From positions 1 to 64,000 of the forward strand of contig JBCDIL010000013.1 of NCBI GenBank assembly GCA_038749025.1: a stretch of 64,000 bases of DNA, in the 5' to 3' direction. This stretch comes from JBCAXA01 sp038749025 (GTDB lineage Bacteria > Pseudomonadota > Gammaproteobacteria > Steroidobacterales > Woeseiaceae). Positions 36,191 through 45,154 of this stretch are shown here, in pieces (the first letter of the stretch is position 1; each line of letters opens with the position of its first letter). Under the pieces are notes generated by a model. It saw only the letters and a list, made by a program, of their open reading frames with translations, had not been told where the DNA came from and made no database searches. The translations under genes and the position numbers were made by a program.

Positions 36191-37108
36191 CTATCCATCG
36201 CCCGGGCCGTTCGCTGCGATGATCTGGCAGAGCGCGTCGATGGGCGGCGTTGTCTCGCGTTTGTGCACGGCGAACCAGTTAACGAATAAGCCGGACTTTG
36301 TCAGCGGCCGATTGACAACACCGGCGAGACGATCGTCGTACTGCAAGATCCAGCGAGTGATGATGGTCGTACCGAAGCCGGCAGCAACCAAGCCGGTGAT
36401 TGGGCCGGTAAAACCTACCTGCACAACGCGCCGTGGTCGCACGGCATTCGGTGAAAAAAACAGCTCGTACTCGCGGTTACGTTCCGGTATCGCGCTGTTC
36501 GTGATGTAGGTCTGATCGAGAAAGTCGTCGGCTTCTAGAAACGGCAAGTTCGCCTTCGGGTGGTCCGCCGGCAACAAGGCGACGAATTCGTCGCGGAGTA
36601 ACAGTCGCGATTGGAGATCAGACCCTTTGATCGGGAGGGCTTGGTCCGGGCTTGAGATCAAGGCCACGTCGATGTCGCCCCGCGACAAGGCGTCGGTAGG
36701 GGCCGTCGCCGCTTCTGAAACGATCTCGATCTCAACGGCTGGAAACTGCACCTCGAACTCGCGGACCGCCGCCGGCAACCACGAGTACGACGCGTATTGC
36801 GGCATACCGATACGCAGGGCTTTTTTCGCTGGACCCGCTAAATTGCCGATCTCTGTCTCAACGCGCACCAGCTCGGCCAAAATTCGTCGTGCGGTGGGCA
36901 GCAACAGCTGGCCGGCAGGCGAAAGGTTAAGCCGACGGCCCCGGCGCACAAACAATTGAACGCCGAGCGTCTCTTCGGCATCGTGCAAGCGGCCGCTGAG
37001 TGCGGGTTGACTGATGCTTAGTAAATCGGCGGCTTCGGTCAGTGTGTCCGCCGCATCGATCGCGTGGATCATTTGCAAATGCTTAACGGTGAGCCGCGAT
37101 CCCAACAT
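36191..37108 (-). CDS. LysR-family regulator, divergent from the kynurenine operon
   Basis: A 305-aa LysR regulator: N-terminal HTH (LTVKHLQMIHAIDAADTLTEAADLL then SISQPALSGRL) and effector domain from ~90. It is transcribed away from haaO, with only 97 bp between start codons, the classic arrangement for regulating the adjacent pathway operon and itself. A kynurenine-pathway intermediate would be the natural effector, but this is inference. Confidence 0.9.
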   Translation of the reverse strand: MLGSRLTVKHLQMIHAIDAADTLTEAADLLSISQPALSGRLHDAEETLGVQLFVRRGRRLNLSPAGQLLLPTARRILAELVRVETEIGNLAGPAKKALRIGMPQYASYSWLPAAVREFEVQFPAVEIEIVSEAATAPTDALSRGDIDVALISSPDQALPIKGSDLQSRLLLRDEFVALLPADHPKANLPFLEADDFLDQTYITNSAIPERNREYELFFSPNAVRPRRVVQVGFTGPITGLVAAGFGTTIITRWILQYDDRLAGVVNRPLTKSGLFVNWFAVHKRETTPPIDALCQIIAANGPGDG

Positions 37109-37126
37109 ATAAATAAAACTGATGGA

Positions 37127-37141
37127 AAACTAACAAAGTTT
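37127..37141. promoter_or_regulatory. Possible LysR-binding inverted repeat in the kynurenine promoter region
   Basis: AAACT, five bases, AGTTT lies between the divergent LysR and haaO genes. Such short interrupted palindromes fit the loose T-N11-A pattern of LysR sites, but one 5-bp pair in AT-rich DNA is weak evidence. Confidence 0.3.
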
Positions 37142-37205
37142 CGATTTTGCCGATGATAATAGACCCGCTACAGTCTGTGTACCTCAAGATTAGGACACCG
37201 CACCG

Positions 37206-37748
37206 ATGAGCCGGCTCGCCGCCTTCAATTTCCGTGCTTGGATCGATGAGCACCGCCACTTATTGAGACCCCCGGTCGGCAATAATCAGATTTGGGAAGA
37301 CACCGACATGATGGCCTTCGTGGTCGGTGGTCCGAATAAGCGAACCGACTACCACGATGATCCGGTCGAGGAGTTTTTCTACCAGCTCGAAGGCGACATG
37401 GTTTTGAAGATCTACGACGGTGGTGAGTTTTACGACGTACCGATTCGCGAGGGGGAGGTGTTTATGCTGCCCAAACATGTTCGGCATTCGCCGCAACGGC
37501 CGATGGTCGGTAGCGTCGGCCTGGTAATCGAGCCCAAGCGACCGGCGGGTGCCATTGATGCGTTCGACTGGTATTGCTTCGAGTGCGGTGGTTTGGTGCA
37601 CCGGTCCGAGGTGGTTCTGAACTCGATCGTTGACGATCTGCCACCGCTGTACCAAGCCTTTTATGCCGATACCGACGCGCGAACCTGTCCCGCCTGTGGT
37701 GCGCTGCACCCCGGCAAGGACGTACCGGATACTTGGGTCGAGATATGA
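37206..37748 (+). CDS. haaO: 3-hydroxyanthranilate 3,4-dioxygenase
   Basis: A 180-aa cupin that cleaves 3-hydroxyanthranilate to 2-amino-3-carboxymuconate semialdehyde, which closes spontaneously to quinolinate. The non-heme iron site is complete: His50, Glu56 (YHDDPVEEFF) and His94 (KHVRHSP). The bacterial-type second metal site is also intact, with Cys124/Cys127 (CFEC) and Cys161/Cys164 (CPAC). Length is that of the bacterial enzyme. It is the first gene of the operon although it catalyses the last step, and its stop overlaps the start of kynU (ATGA). Confidence 0.96.
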   Translation: MSRLAAFNFRAWIDEHRHLLRPPVGNNQIWEDTDMMAFVVGGPNKRTDYHDDPVEEFFYQLEGDMVLKIYDGGEFYDVPIREGEVFMLPKHVRHSPQRPMVGSVGLVIEPKRPAGAIDAFDWYCFECGGLVHRSEVVLNSIVDDLPPLYQAFYADTDARTCPACGALHPGKDVPDTWVEI

Positions 37749-39031
37749 ACTTCGAGCTGACACGGGAATTTGCGCGCCAGCAAGACGCGCTCGACCCGCT
37801 GCGCGCTTATCGCGAGCAGTTTTTGTTTCCATCGCTTGGTGTGGACGAACTGGTGTACTTCACCGGGCACTCGTTGGGCCTGCAGCCGAAGCCGGTTCGA
37901 GAGGCGGTGCTGCTTGAGCTCGATGAGTGGGAAAAGTACGGGGTCGAGGGGCACTTTCATTCGACCAACCCGTGGTACAGCTATCACGAGCGCCTGGCCG
38001 CGCCGATGGCGACCATCGTCGGCGCGAAAGAGTCCGAAGTGGTTTGTATGAACTCACTGACGACGAACCTGCATCTGTTGTTCGTCTCGTTTTACCGACC
38101 GACTCAACAACGCTTCAAAATCATCTCTGAAGCAAAGATGTTTCCATCGGATCGCTATATGTTGGAAACACAAGCGACGTTCCACGGCTTCGATCCGGAT
38201 GATGCGATCATCGAAGTGGCACCGCGCGATGGCGAATGGACAATTCGCGAGGAGGACATCCTCGCCGTTATCGAGGACAATGCCGACCAACTCGCGCTGG
38301 TCTTTTTCGGCGGTGTTAACTACTTCACGGGTCAGCTCTTCGACATGGCGCGACTCACCGAGGCCGCGCATGCGGTGGGTGCCATCGCCGGTTTCGATCT
38401 CGCCCACGCGGCCGGGAATGTGCCGCTGGCGATGCACGACTGGGACGTCGATTTTGCCGCGTGGTGTTCGTATAAATACCTAAATGCCAGCCCCGGCAAC
38501 GTCGGCGGTGTGTTCGTTCATGAGCGCCATGGCCACAGCTTCGATCTGCCACGCTTTGGCGGCTGGTGGGGTCACGACAAGGAAACGCGGTTTGAGATGG
38601 AGCCCGGCTTTCAGCCCATGCCCGGTGCCGAAGGCTGGCAGCTCAGCAACGTACCGATACTCGGTATGGCGGCAATGAAAGCGTCTATCGACATCTTCGC
38701 CGACGTCGGTATGCCGGCGCTGCGGGCTAAGAGCGAGCAGCTGACGGGCTATCTGGAAGTCACCATCGATGTCTTGGCGGATGACTTTCCCGACGCGGGT
38801 ATTACGCTGATTACGCCGCGCGATCCGTCTTACCGCGGCAGCCAACTCTCTATCAACATCGCTGGCCACGAACGTCGCCTGTTCGATCAGATGATCGCAA
38901 AAAACGTGATGGTCGATTTCCGCGAACCGTGCATTATTCGAATGGCGCCGGTGCCGCTCTACAATTCTTTCGAAGACGTTTTTAACTTCGGCGCCGTGTT
39001 GCGCGACTTGCTGGTGGAGGCAAGCCTGTGA
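37745..39031 (+). CDS. kynU: Kynureninase
   Basis: A 428-aa PLP enzyme that splits 3-hydroxykynurenine (or kynurenine) into 3-hydroxyanthranilate (or anthranilate) and alanine. The PLP lysine is Lys244 in WCSYKYLNASPG, the phosphate-binding and substrate segments (FTGHSLGLQPK, FDLAHAAGNVPL, RFGGWWGHD) are intact. ATG 37745 overlaps the haaO stop by 4 bp; the TTG four codons upstream is not needed. It overlaps kmo by 4 bp, so translation is coupled through the operon. Confidence 0.96.
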   Translation: MNFELTREFARQQDALDPLRAYREQFLFPSLGVDELVYFTGHSLGLQPKPVREAVLLELDEWEKYGVEGHFHSTNPWYSYHERLAAPMATIVGAKESEVVCMNSLTTNLHLLFVSFYRPTQQRFKIISEAKMFPSDRYMLETQATFHGFDPDDAIIEVAPRDGEWTIREEDILAVIEDNADQLALVFFGGVNYFTGQLFDMARLTEAAHAVGAIAGFDLAHAAGNVPLAMHDWDVDFAAWCSYKYLNASPGNVGGVFVHERHGHSFDLPRFGGWWGHDKETRFEMEPGFQPMPGAEGWQLSNVPILGMAAMKASIDIFADVGMPALRAKSEQLTGYLEVTIDVLADDFPDAGITLITPRDPSYRGSQLSINIAGHERRLFDQMIAKNVMVDFREPCIIRMAPVPLYNSFEDVFNFGAVLRDLLVEASL

Positions 39032-40392
39032 GCAGGAAAACCGTTACTGTCGTCGGTGGCGGCCCGGTCGGTACGTTACTCGCTATCGCGCTGGCACGTC
39101 ACGGCTACACGGTCGGCTTGTACGAAGGTCGTCCTGATTCGCGCAAGACCAGTATCTACCAAGGTCGGTCCATCAATATCGCGTTGTCCGATCGCGGCTG
39201 GACCTCGCTCAAGAAGATCGGCGTTAGTGAAGCGGCGAAACGTGATGCCATTGCGATGTACGACCGACGGATCCACAGCCCTGAGGGCGAAATTAGTCGT
39301 ATCCCCTACGGCAAAGCGGACGAGGCGATTTGGTCGGTATCGCGCGGCGGGATCAATCAGCAATTGCTCGATATTGCTGACGGAGAGCCGAACATCACGA
39401 CCTACTTCGAGCACCGCTTGGTCGAGATCGACTTCGAGACGGCATCGACAAGGTTTGTCATTGCGGGTGGCGACGAAGTGGCTGTTACGGCCGATCTTGC
39501 GTTCGGCGCGGATGGGGCGAATTCTAAAGTGCGCCGCCTAGCGCATAACTATCCGCGATTTAGCTACAGTCAAACGTATATGCCGCAGAGCTACATCGAG
39601 CTGCATATACCTGCCAAGCCGGACGGTTCGCATCGCATCGATCCAGGCGCACTGCATATTTGGCCACGCAAAGACTTCATGTTGATCGCGCTGCCGAATC
39701 CCGACGGTACATTTACTTGCACGCTGTTCCTCGACCACGAAGGTGCAACGTCGTTTCAGTCACTGTGTAACCGCGACGCTGCTGCCGCGTTTTTCAGTAC
39801 GCATTTCGCCGATGCGCTGGACTACCTCGAAGACCCAATCGAAACGTTCCTGCAGCGCGAGCCGGCGCCGTTGTTCCTCGTCCATGTGTACCCGTGGTCT
39901 TTCAACCGTAAAGTCGGCCTCATCGGTGATGCGGCGCACGCGATCGTGCCGTACTACGGCCAAGGTATGAACAGTGGGTTTGAGGACGTGGCGGAGCTAA
40001 ACGATTTGATCGCGCTGCATGATCATGACTGGGACCGTATTTTCCCGGCCTACGAAGCTGCTCGAAAACCCAATGGCGACGCGATTGCCGAGTTATCCAA
40101 ACGCAACTTCGTCGAGATGAGTGACCTGTCGGGCGACCCGCAGTTTCAGCTTCGTAAGAAAATTGAGGCGAAGTTCAGCGACCGATTCCCCGATCTGTGG
40201 ACACCACTTTATTCGATGGTTACGTTCTCGCCTGAGGTCCCTTATGCCGAGGCGCTACGCGTCGGCGACTTACAAAACCTGGTCATGGACAAAGTGATGG
40301 CGTTGCCGGATATCGACAAGGACTGGGATCAACAGTACGTCATGGACCGGCTGTTCAACTGGGCGTCAGAGTCATTCGGAGAGAGTGCGTGA
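39028..40392 (+). CDS. kmo: Kynurenine 3-monooxygenase
   Basis: A 454-aa FAD-dependent aromatic hydroxylase converting kynurenine to 3-hydroxykynurenine with NADPH and O2. The FAD dinucleotide motif is VVGGGPVGTLLAIALA (residues 8-23), and the second FAD motif is GDAAHAIVPYYGQGMNSGFED. The IYQGRSINIALSDRG segment is typical of KMO. Start GTG 39028 and stop overlap the neighbouring genes by 4 bp each. Having KMO means flux is directed to 3-hydroxyanthranilate and quinolinate rather than to anthranilate. Confidence 0.96.
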   Translation: MSRKTVTVVGGGPVGTLLAIALARHGYTVGLYEGRPDSRKTSIYQGRSINIALSDRGWTSLKKIGVSEAAKRDAIAMYDRRIHSPEGEISRIPYGKADEAIWSVSRGGINQQLLDIADGEPNITTYFEHRLVEIDFETASTRFVIAGGDEVAVTADLAFGADGANSKVRRLAHNYPRFSYSQTYMPQSYIELHIPAKPDGSHRIDPGALHIWPRKDFMLIALPNPDGTFTCTLFLDHEGATSFQSLCNRDAAAAFFSTHFADALDYLEDPIETFLQREPAPLFLVHVYPWSFNRKVGLIGDAAHAIVPYYGQGMNSGFEDVAELNDLIALHDHDWDRIFPAYEAARKPNGDAIAELSKRNFVEMSDLSGDPQFQLRKKIEAKFSDRFPDLWTPLYSMVTFSPEVPYAEALRVGDLQNLVMDKVMALPDIDKDWDQQYVMDRLFNWASESFGESA

Positions 40393-41234
40393 GCCGCAAG
40401 CGAGAGAACTACCGGGAAGTCGAAAAGACGATCCATACCGACCTCAAAGATCGTCTCAGTTACGGCAAGTACCTTAACCTCGACGAGGTACTCGGCGCTC
40501 AGCGGCCGCGCTCCGACCAGCACGATGAAATGTTGTTCATCATTATTCATCAGGCGTCGGAGTTGTGGCTGAAGCTCGCTGGCAATGAGCTCGAGGCGGC
40601 TATCGACTACATTCGCGCCGGCTCACATCGCAAAGCGTTTAAGGTGGTCGCCCGCGTTAAGTTGATTCTTAATCAAATTACCCAGTCGTGGAGCATTCTC
40701 GCCACGATGACGCCGGTCGACTACCTGAAGTTTCGCGACACCCTCGGCCCGGCCTCAGGCTTTCAGTCGTATACCTATCGCAAGCTGGAGTTTTTGCTCG
40801 GCAACAAGAATCGCAAACTGGTGCAGGTGCACAAGCACGACCCGCAGATTCACGGTGAACTCACGCGGTTATTGGAGGCGCCGAGTCTCTACGATGTCGT
40901 GATTCGTACTTTGGACGACGCGGGCTTCGCTATCGACGCCGCCATGCTCGAGCGGGATTGGGGTGAGCCTTACCAACGAAACGACTCGGTGCAGGCAGCG
41001 TGGCGAACGGTTTACCAGCATTCGGAACGCTACTTCGACCTCTACGAGCTGGCCGAGAAACTGATCGACATCGAAGACGCATTTCAAATGTGGCGCTTCA
41101 AACATATGTACACGGTGCAACGGGTCATCGGTAACCGACACGGGACCGGCGGCTCATCGGGCGTGCCATTTCTGAAGAAAGCGCTCGATATCAGTTTCTT
41201 CCCCGAGTTGCTCGCGATTCGAACTGAGTTGTAG
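40389..41234 (+). CDS. kynA: Tryptophan 2,3-dioxygenase
   Basis: A 281-aa heme dioxygenase that opens the indole ring of tryptophan to N-formylkynurenine, the entry step. The active-site His is in IIIHQASELWLKL; the proximal heme His is in WRFKHMYTVQRVIG, followed by the substrate loop GTGGSSG. Length matches bacterial TDO. GTG 40389 overlaps the kmo stop. The arylformamidase gene follows, giving a complete tryptophan-to-3-hydroxyanthranilate set. Confidence 0.96.
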   Translation: MSRKRENYREVEKTIHTDLKDRLSYGKYLNLDEVLGAQRPRSDQHDEMLFIIIHQASELWLKLAGNELEAAIDYIRAGSHRKAFKVVARVKLILNQITQSWSILATMTPVDYLKFRDTLGPASGFQSYTYRKLEFLLGNKNRKLVQVHKHDPQIHGELTRLLEAPSLYDVVIRTLDDAGFAIDAAMLERDWGEPYQRNDSVQAAWRTVYQHSERYFDLYELAEKLIDIEDAFQMWRFKHMYTVQRVIGNRHGTGGSSGVPFLKKALDISFFPELLAIRTEL

Positions 41235-41293
41235 CGATCACTACCGGCAGCCAAGCGGCACTGGACAGTTGGCGAGCGTTCGATCGGGCCACG

Positions 41294-42112
41294 TTGGATC
41301 AGCAATACTCACCGAGCTCCTGCGTTGACCACTTCGATGCGTTGATCGCCGACTATGCATCTCGATCGCGATTCGCCGAGTCCCGCTCGTTGGTACACAA
41401 AGGACTGGCCTATGGTGTCGGCAGTGGTGAACAGCTCGACTGGTTCCCGGCCGGGCAGCCGGATGCTGCGCTGCATGTCTTTATCCACGGCGGTTACTGG
41501 CAGGCGCTCAGTAAGAACGAATCGACGTTCGCCGCCACAGATTTTCTCGCCAACGGTGTGGCGTTCGCCGCCATCGACTACACCTTGGCGCCGCAGGCGT
41601 CGATCATGCACATGCTCGACCAATGCCGCCGCAGTATTGCTTGGTTACACACCAATGCGCAGGCGCTGGGCTTTGACCGCGACCGAATCTATCTGTCCGG
41701 GAGTTCGGCCGGCGCGCACCTTGCTGCGCTGCTATTGGTGACCGACTGGCCGTCGTTGGGTATGCCGGGTGACGTGATTAAAGGTGCCACGCTAATGAGC
41801 GGCATTTTCGATCTGCGGCCCATCTGCCATACCTATGTTAACGAGCCGCTCGGTCTCGATGAGCCAACGGCGGCCGAGTTAAGCCCGTTGTTTGCCGATC
41901 TTGCGGATCTAGCACCGACAATCGTTTGCTGGGGTGCCAATGAAACCGACGAATTCAAGCGTCAGAGCCGCGAATTCGGTGCCGCCATGCAACGTGCTGG
42001 TAACGATGTTCAAGTGTTCGAAGTTCCCGCACGTAATCACTTCGACATCGTGCATACGCTCGCCGCGGCCGATGAGTCGCTGGGTCGTCGCGTACTGGCC
42101 GCGATGACGTAG
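41294..42112 (+). CDS. kynB: Arylformamidase-like alpha/beta-hydrolase
   Basis: An alpha/beta-hydrolase that should hydrolyse N-formylkynurenine to kynurenine. It has the oxyanion motif HGGYW, nucleophile Ser in LSGSSAGAHLA, and His in ARNHFDIVHTL. It belongs to the alpha/beta-hydrolase type of formamidase, not the metal-dependent KynB family, so the symbol reflects role. The TTG at 41294 is the first standard start, but the frame is open upstream and encodes LDSWRAFDRAT, which continues the family N-terminus. The true start may be CTG 41261 or another non-standard codon close to the kynA stop. It ends 10 bp from the convergent dehydrogenase. Confidence 0.87.
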   Translation: MDQQYSPSSCVDHFDALIADYASRSRFAESRSLVHKGLAYGVGSGEQLDWFPAGQPDAALHVFIHGGYWQALSKNESTFAATDFLANGVAFAAIDYTLAPQASIMHMLDQCRRSIAWLHTNAQALGFDRDRIYLSGSSAGAHLAALLLVTDWPSLGMPGDVIKGATLMSGIFDLRPICHTYVNEPLGLDEPTAAELSPLFADLADLAPTIVCWGANETDEFKRQSREFGAAMQRAGNDVQVFEVPARNHFDIVHTLAAADESLGRRVLAAMT

Positions 42113-42122
42113 TTGCGCGCCG

Positions 42123-43619
42123 CTACTCGTTGCTCGGAAAGACGAACGTTGCCCGCTCGCGGACACCCCCGGACGGCCACCGCTGCGTGATCGTTTTGCG
42201 CCGCGTGTAAAATCGAACACTGTCTGGACCGTAGGCGTACAGATCGCCGAACAAAGAGCGTTTCCAACCGCCGAAGCTGTGGTAGGCGACCGGTACCGGT
42301 AAGGGCACGTTGACGCCGACCATGCCGACCTTAATTCGATCAGCAAAGTATCGTGCGGCTTCGCCATCGCGCGTAAAGAGGCAGGTGCCGTTACCGTAAT
42401 CGTGATCGTTGACCCATTGCATGGCCTGCTCGGCCGAGTCGGCACGAACCACGCAGAGTACCGGTCCGAAGATCTCTTCTTGATAGATACGCATGTCGGC
42501 CGTGACATAGTCGAAAAGGCATGGGCCTAGAAAAAAGCCTTGTTCATGGCCTGCGACTTTTAGGTCTCTGCCATCCGCGACCAGCGTTGCACCCTCAGCG
42601 ATGCCTAGTTCGACGTAATCGCGCACTTTCGCTGCGTGTTGTTCGGTGATGAGTGGCCCCATCTGGTTGGCCGTGTCCGTACCCGGTCCAATGCGAAGCT
42701 CGGCGATCTCAGCAGCAAGCTGCGTTACAACGTTGTCAGCCGTTGCGTCGCCAACGCAAATAACGACGGAGATCGCCATGCAACGTTCGCCGCACGATCC
42801 GTACGCGGCACCGATTAGGGCGCTAACGGCGTTGCCGATGTCAGCGTCGGGCATAACGATCGCGTGATTCTTGGCGCCACCCAATGCCTGGATGCGTTTG
42901 CCGCGAGCAGTACCGGTCGAGTAGATGTACTCGGCGATTGGCGTTGAGCCGACGAAGCTGATTGCTTGCACGCGATCGTCGCCAAGCAACGCGTCGACGG
43001 CAACTTTATCGCCGTTAACGACATTAAAGACCCCGTCCGGCAAGCCTGCCTGGCTGAGCAACTCAGCGAGTAATTGCGATGCCGTTGGGTCTTTTTCAGA
43101 GGGTTTCAATACGAACGTGTTGCCGCAGGCAATCGCCATCGGGAACATCCACATTGGCACCATCGCGGGGAAGTTAAACGGCGTGATCCCGGCAACAACG
43201 CCGAGCGGTTGATGATCAGACCAGGCATCAATACCGGGGCCGACGTTCTTAGAGTATTCCCCTTTCAGGAGTTCCGGCGCGGCGCAGGCGTAGTCGACGA
43301 CCTCGATGCCCCGTTGCAACTCACCCATCGCATCATCGAGTACCTTACCGTGTTCGTTGGTAATCGCGGCGACAATACGCTCCGCCTGCTCTTCCAGGAG
43401 TTGTTTGAAGCGGAACATGACCCGCGCTCGTTTCGCCGGTGGCGTGTCACGCCAATCGTCGAACGCGGCTTCGGCGGCACTGATCGCGGTGGCGACAGTC
43501 GTTGGCGTCGCCATGGCCACTTGCTGCGTGATCGCACCGGTGGCCGGGTTGTACACGGGACTCGGCCGATTCGAGTCGGCCACGGCTTGTCCGTTAATGT
43601 AGTGACCGACTATCTGCAT
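42123..43619 (-). CDS. mmsA: CoA-acylating methylmalonate-semialdehyde dehydrogenase-like
   Basis: A 498-aa aldehyde dehydrogenase. The catalytic Cys lies in GSCGERCMAIS, matching the RCMA signature of CoA-acylating MMSDH, and the NAD-binding ITPFNFPAMVPMWMFP and FVGSTPIAEYIY are typical. MMSDH converts methylmalonate or malonate semialdehyde to propionyl- or acetyl-CoA. Start ATG 43619 follows the upstream stop by one base; TTG 43628 is a worse choice. It is the last gene of the leftward unit aspartate dehydrogenase-LysR-SSADH-mmsA, so the real substrate may be a semialdehyde from that pathway. Confidence 0.88.
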   Translation of the reverse strand: MQIVGHYINGQAVADSNRPSPVYNPATGAITQQVAMATPTTVATAISAAEAAFDDWRDTPPAKRARVMFRFKQLLEEQAERIVAAITNEHGKVLDDAMGELQRGIEVVDYACAAPELLKGEYSKNVGPGIDAWSDHQPLGVVAGITPFNFPAMVPMWMFPMAIACGNTFVLKPSEKDPTASQLLAELLSQAGLPDGVFNVVNGDKVAVDALLGDDRVQAISFVGSTPIAEYIYSTGTARGKRIQALGGAKNHAIVMPDADIGNAVSALIGAAYGSCGERCMAISVVICVGDATADNVVTQLAAEIAELRIGPGTDTANQMGPLITEQHAAKVRDYVELGIAEGATLVADGRDLKVAGHEQGFFLGPCLFDYVTADMRIYQEEIFGPVLCVVRADSAEQAMQWVNDHDYGNGTCLFTRDGEAARYFADRIKVGMVGVNVPLPVPVAYHSFGGWKRSLFGDLYAYGPDSVRFYTRRKTITQRWPSGGVRERATFVFPSNE

Positions 43620-43620
43620 C

Positions 43621-45057
43621 TCAGACAATCGCCATGCTGTGCGAGACGTTTTTCACAACCATGTAATTGTGTAAGCCCTCGGTGCCGCCTTCGCGTCCAA
43701 ACCCACTCTCTTTGACGCCGCCGAACGGTGTTTCTGGTAACGACGCTTCCAAGGTGTTGATCGAGACATTGCCGGCTTCCAACTGTTGGATGAGCTGGTC
43801 GGCATAGTCTGCCCGATTCGTGAAGCCATAGGCAGCGAGCCCAAAAGGCACGGCATTCGCGCGTTCGATTCCTTCATCCAGCGAGCCAATTGGATTGACC
43901 ACGGCGAGGGGTCCAAACGGCTCTTCCTGCATGACCCGCGCTTCGTCTGGCACGTTGGCGAGTACCGTGGGTTCGAAGAAATAGCCTTTGTCGCCGATGC
44001 GTCTGCCGCCTGTCTTCAGCTCAGCGCCTTTGGCCACGGCGTCAGCAACAAGTTCAGCGAGTACCGGGGGGCGCCGTTCGTTTGCCAGTGGACCCATCTC
44101 GACACTGGCATCAAAACCGTCGCCGACAATCGTTGCAGCGGCACGGCTGACAAATGCATCGAGAAACGGCTCGAAAATACTGTCGTGCACCAAAAAACGG
44201 GTCGGCGATGTACAAACTTGGCCAGCATTACGCATCTTTCTAACCGCACCGCTGACCGCAGCGACGTCAACATCGGTATCCTCACAAACGATGACAGGTG
44301 CGTGCCCGCCAAGCTCCATTAGCACCGGGGTCATGTTCTGCGCGGCTAGTGTTGTTAGCTCCCGACCGACAGCCGTCGATCCGGTGAACGCGACGAGGCG
44401 AATCTGCTCGTGGCAAATCAGATAATTCGATATGTCGGCTGGCGTTCCAAACACCACGTTGAGGACCCCGGGCGGTAAGCCGGCATCATGCAGCGCTCTT
44501 GCGATGTGCAACGCGCCGGCTGGCGTTTCCTCGGCCGCTTTGAGGATAATCGAGCAGCCGGACGCGACGGCGCCGGCGATTTTGCGGCACGGCTGGCTCA
44601 TCGGGAAGTTCCACGGCGACAGGCCGAGCACCGTACCGACCGGCTGGTGGTGGACGATGTAGCGGACACCGGGTCCGCTTGGAATCACTCGGCCATACGT
44701 GCGGGTGGCTTCACCCGCGTCCCACTCAAAAAACTCGCAGCCGCGTAATACTTCCAGCCGAGCCTGTTGCAACGGCTTGCCGTGCTCGGTTGTAATCGCT
44801 GCGGCGATCGCCTCCTGACGCTCGCGCATCAGGGCGGCAGCGCGCAGCAACACGTTGGCCCGTTCGGCCGGCGGCGTCCGGCTCCAAACGCGAAAGCCTG
44901 CGTCCGCGGCGGCCAATGCGTCGTCCAGGTCCGAGCGCTCGGCGCGCGGTAGTCGACCGATTTCCTGTTCGTTGACAGGGTTCAACACGGGCAGTTCGTC
45001 CGCCGTTTTCCGCCATTCGCCACCGATAAACAGGTTGAGATCGGGGTAGGTACTCAT
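43621..45057 (-). CDS. NAD(P)-dependent succinate-semialdehyde dehydrogenase-like
   Basis: A 478-aa aldehyde dehydrogenase of the GabD/SSADH type. Landmarks are LSPWNFPMSQPCRKIAGA, the cofactor segment FTGSTAVGRELT, the catalytic Glu in LELGGHAP (reads LMELGGHAP) and the nucleophile Cys in NAGQVCTSPTR. It oxidises a semialdehyde to the acid with NAD(P); succinate semialdehyde is the family's main substrate. It follows the LysR gene by 96 bp and is one base from mmsA. Two different semialdehyde dehydrogenases in a row suggest a branched catabolic route. Confidence 0.88.
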   Translation of the reverse strand: MSTYPDLNLFIGGEWRKTADELPVLNPVNEQEIGRLPRAERSDLDDALAAADAGFRVWSRTPPAERANVLLRAAALMRERQEAIAAAITTEHGKPLQQARLEVLRGCEFFEWDAGEATRTYGRVIPSGPGVRYIVHHQPVGTVLGLSPWNFPMSQPCRKIAGAVASGCSIILKAAEETPAGALHIARALHDAGLPPGVLNVVFGTPADISNYLICHEQIRLVAFTGSTAVGRELTTLAAQNMTPVLMELGGHAPVIVCEDTDVDVAAVSGAVRKMRNAGQVCTSPTRFLVHDSIFEPFLDAFVSRAAATIVGDGFDASVEMGPLANERRPPVLAELVADAVAKGAELKTGGRRIGDKGYFFEPTVLANVPDEARVMQEEPFGPLAVVNPIGSLDEGIERANAVPFGLAAYGFTNRADYADQLIQQLEAGNVSINTLEASLPETPFGGVKESGFGREGGTEGLHNYMVVKNVSHSMAIV

Positions 45058-45133
45058 TGCTCGTCTCAGCTTGCCGAAGGCAAATGAGGCTCACACGCAC
45101 CTGTAATAGTCGCAACAAATTTCCGAGCATTTG

Positions 45134-45154
45134 GCTATCGTGATATCGAATAGC
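45134..45154. promoter_or_regulatory. Inverted repeat GCTAT-N11-ATAGC upstream of the SSADH gene
   Basis: GCTAT, eleven bases, ATAGC: a textbook T-N11-A layout for a LysR-type regulator, at the end of the LysR gene and ~80 bp before the SSADH start. The same GCTAT/ATAG words occur at 46943-46956 between the two divergent promoters of this locus. Confidence 0.4.
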
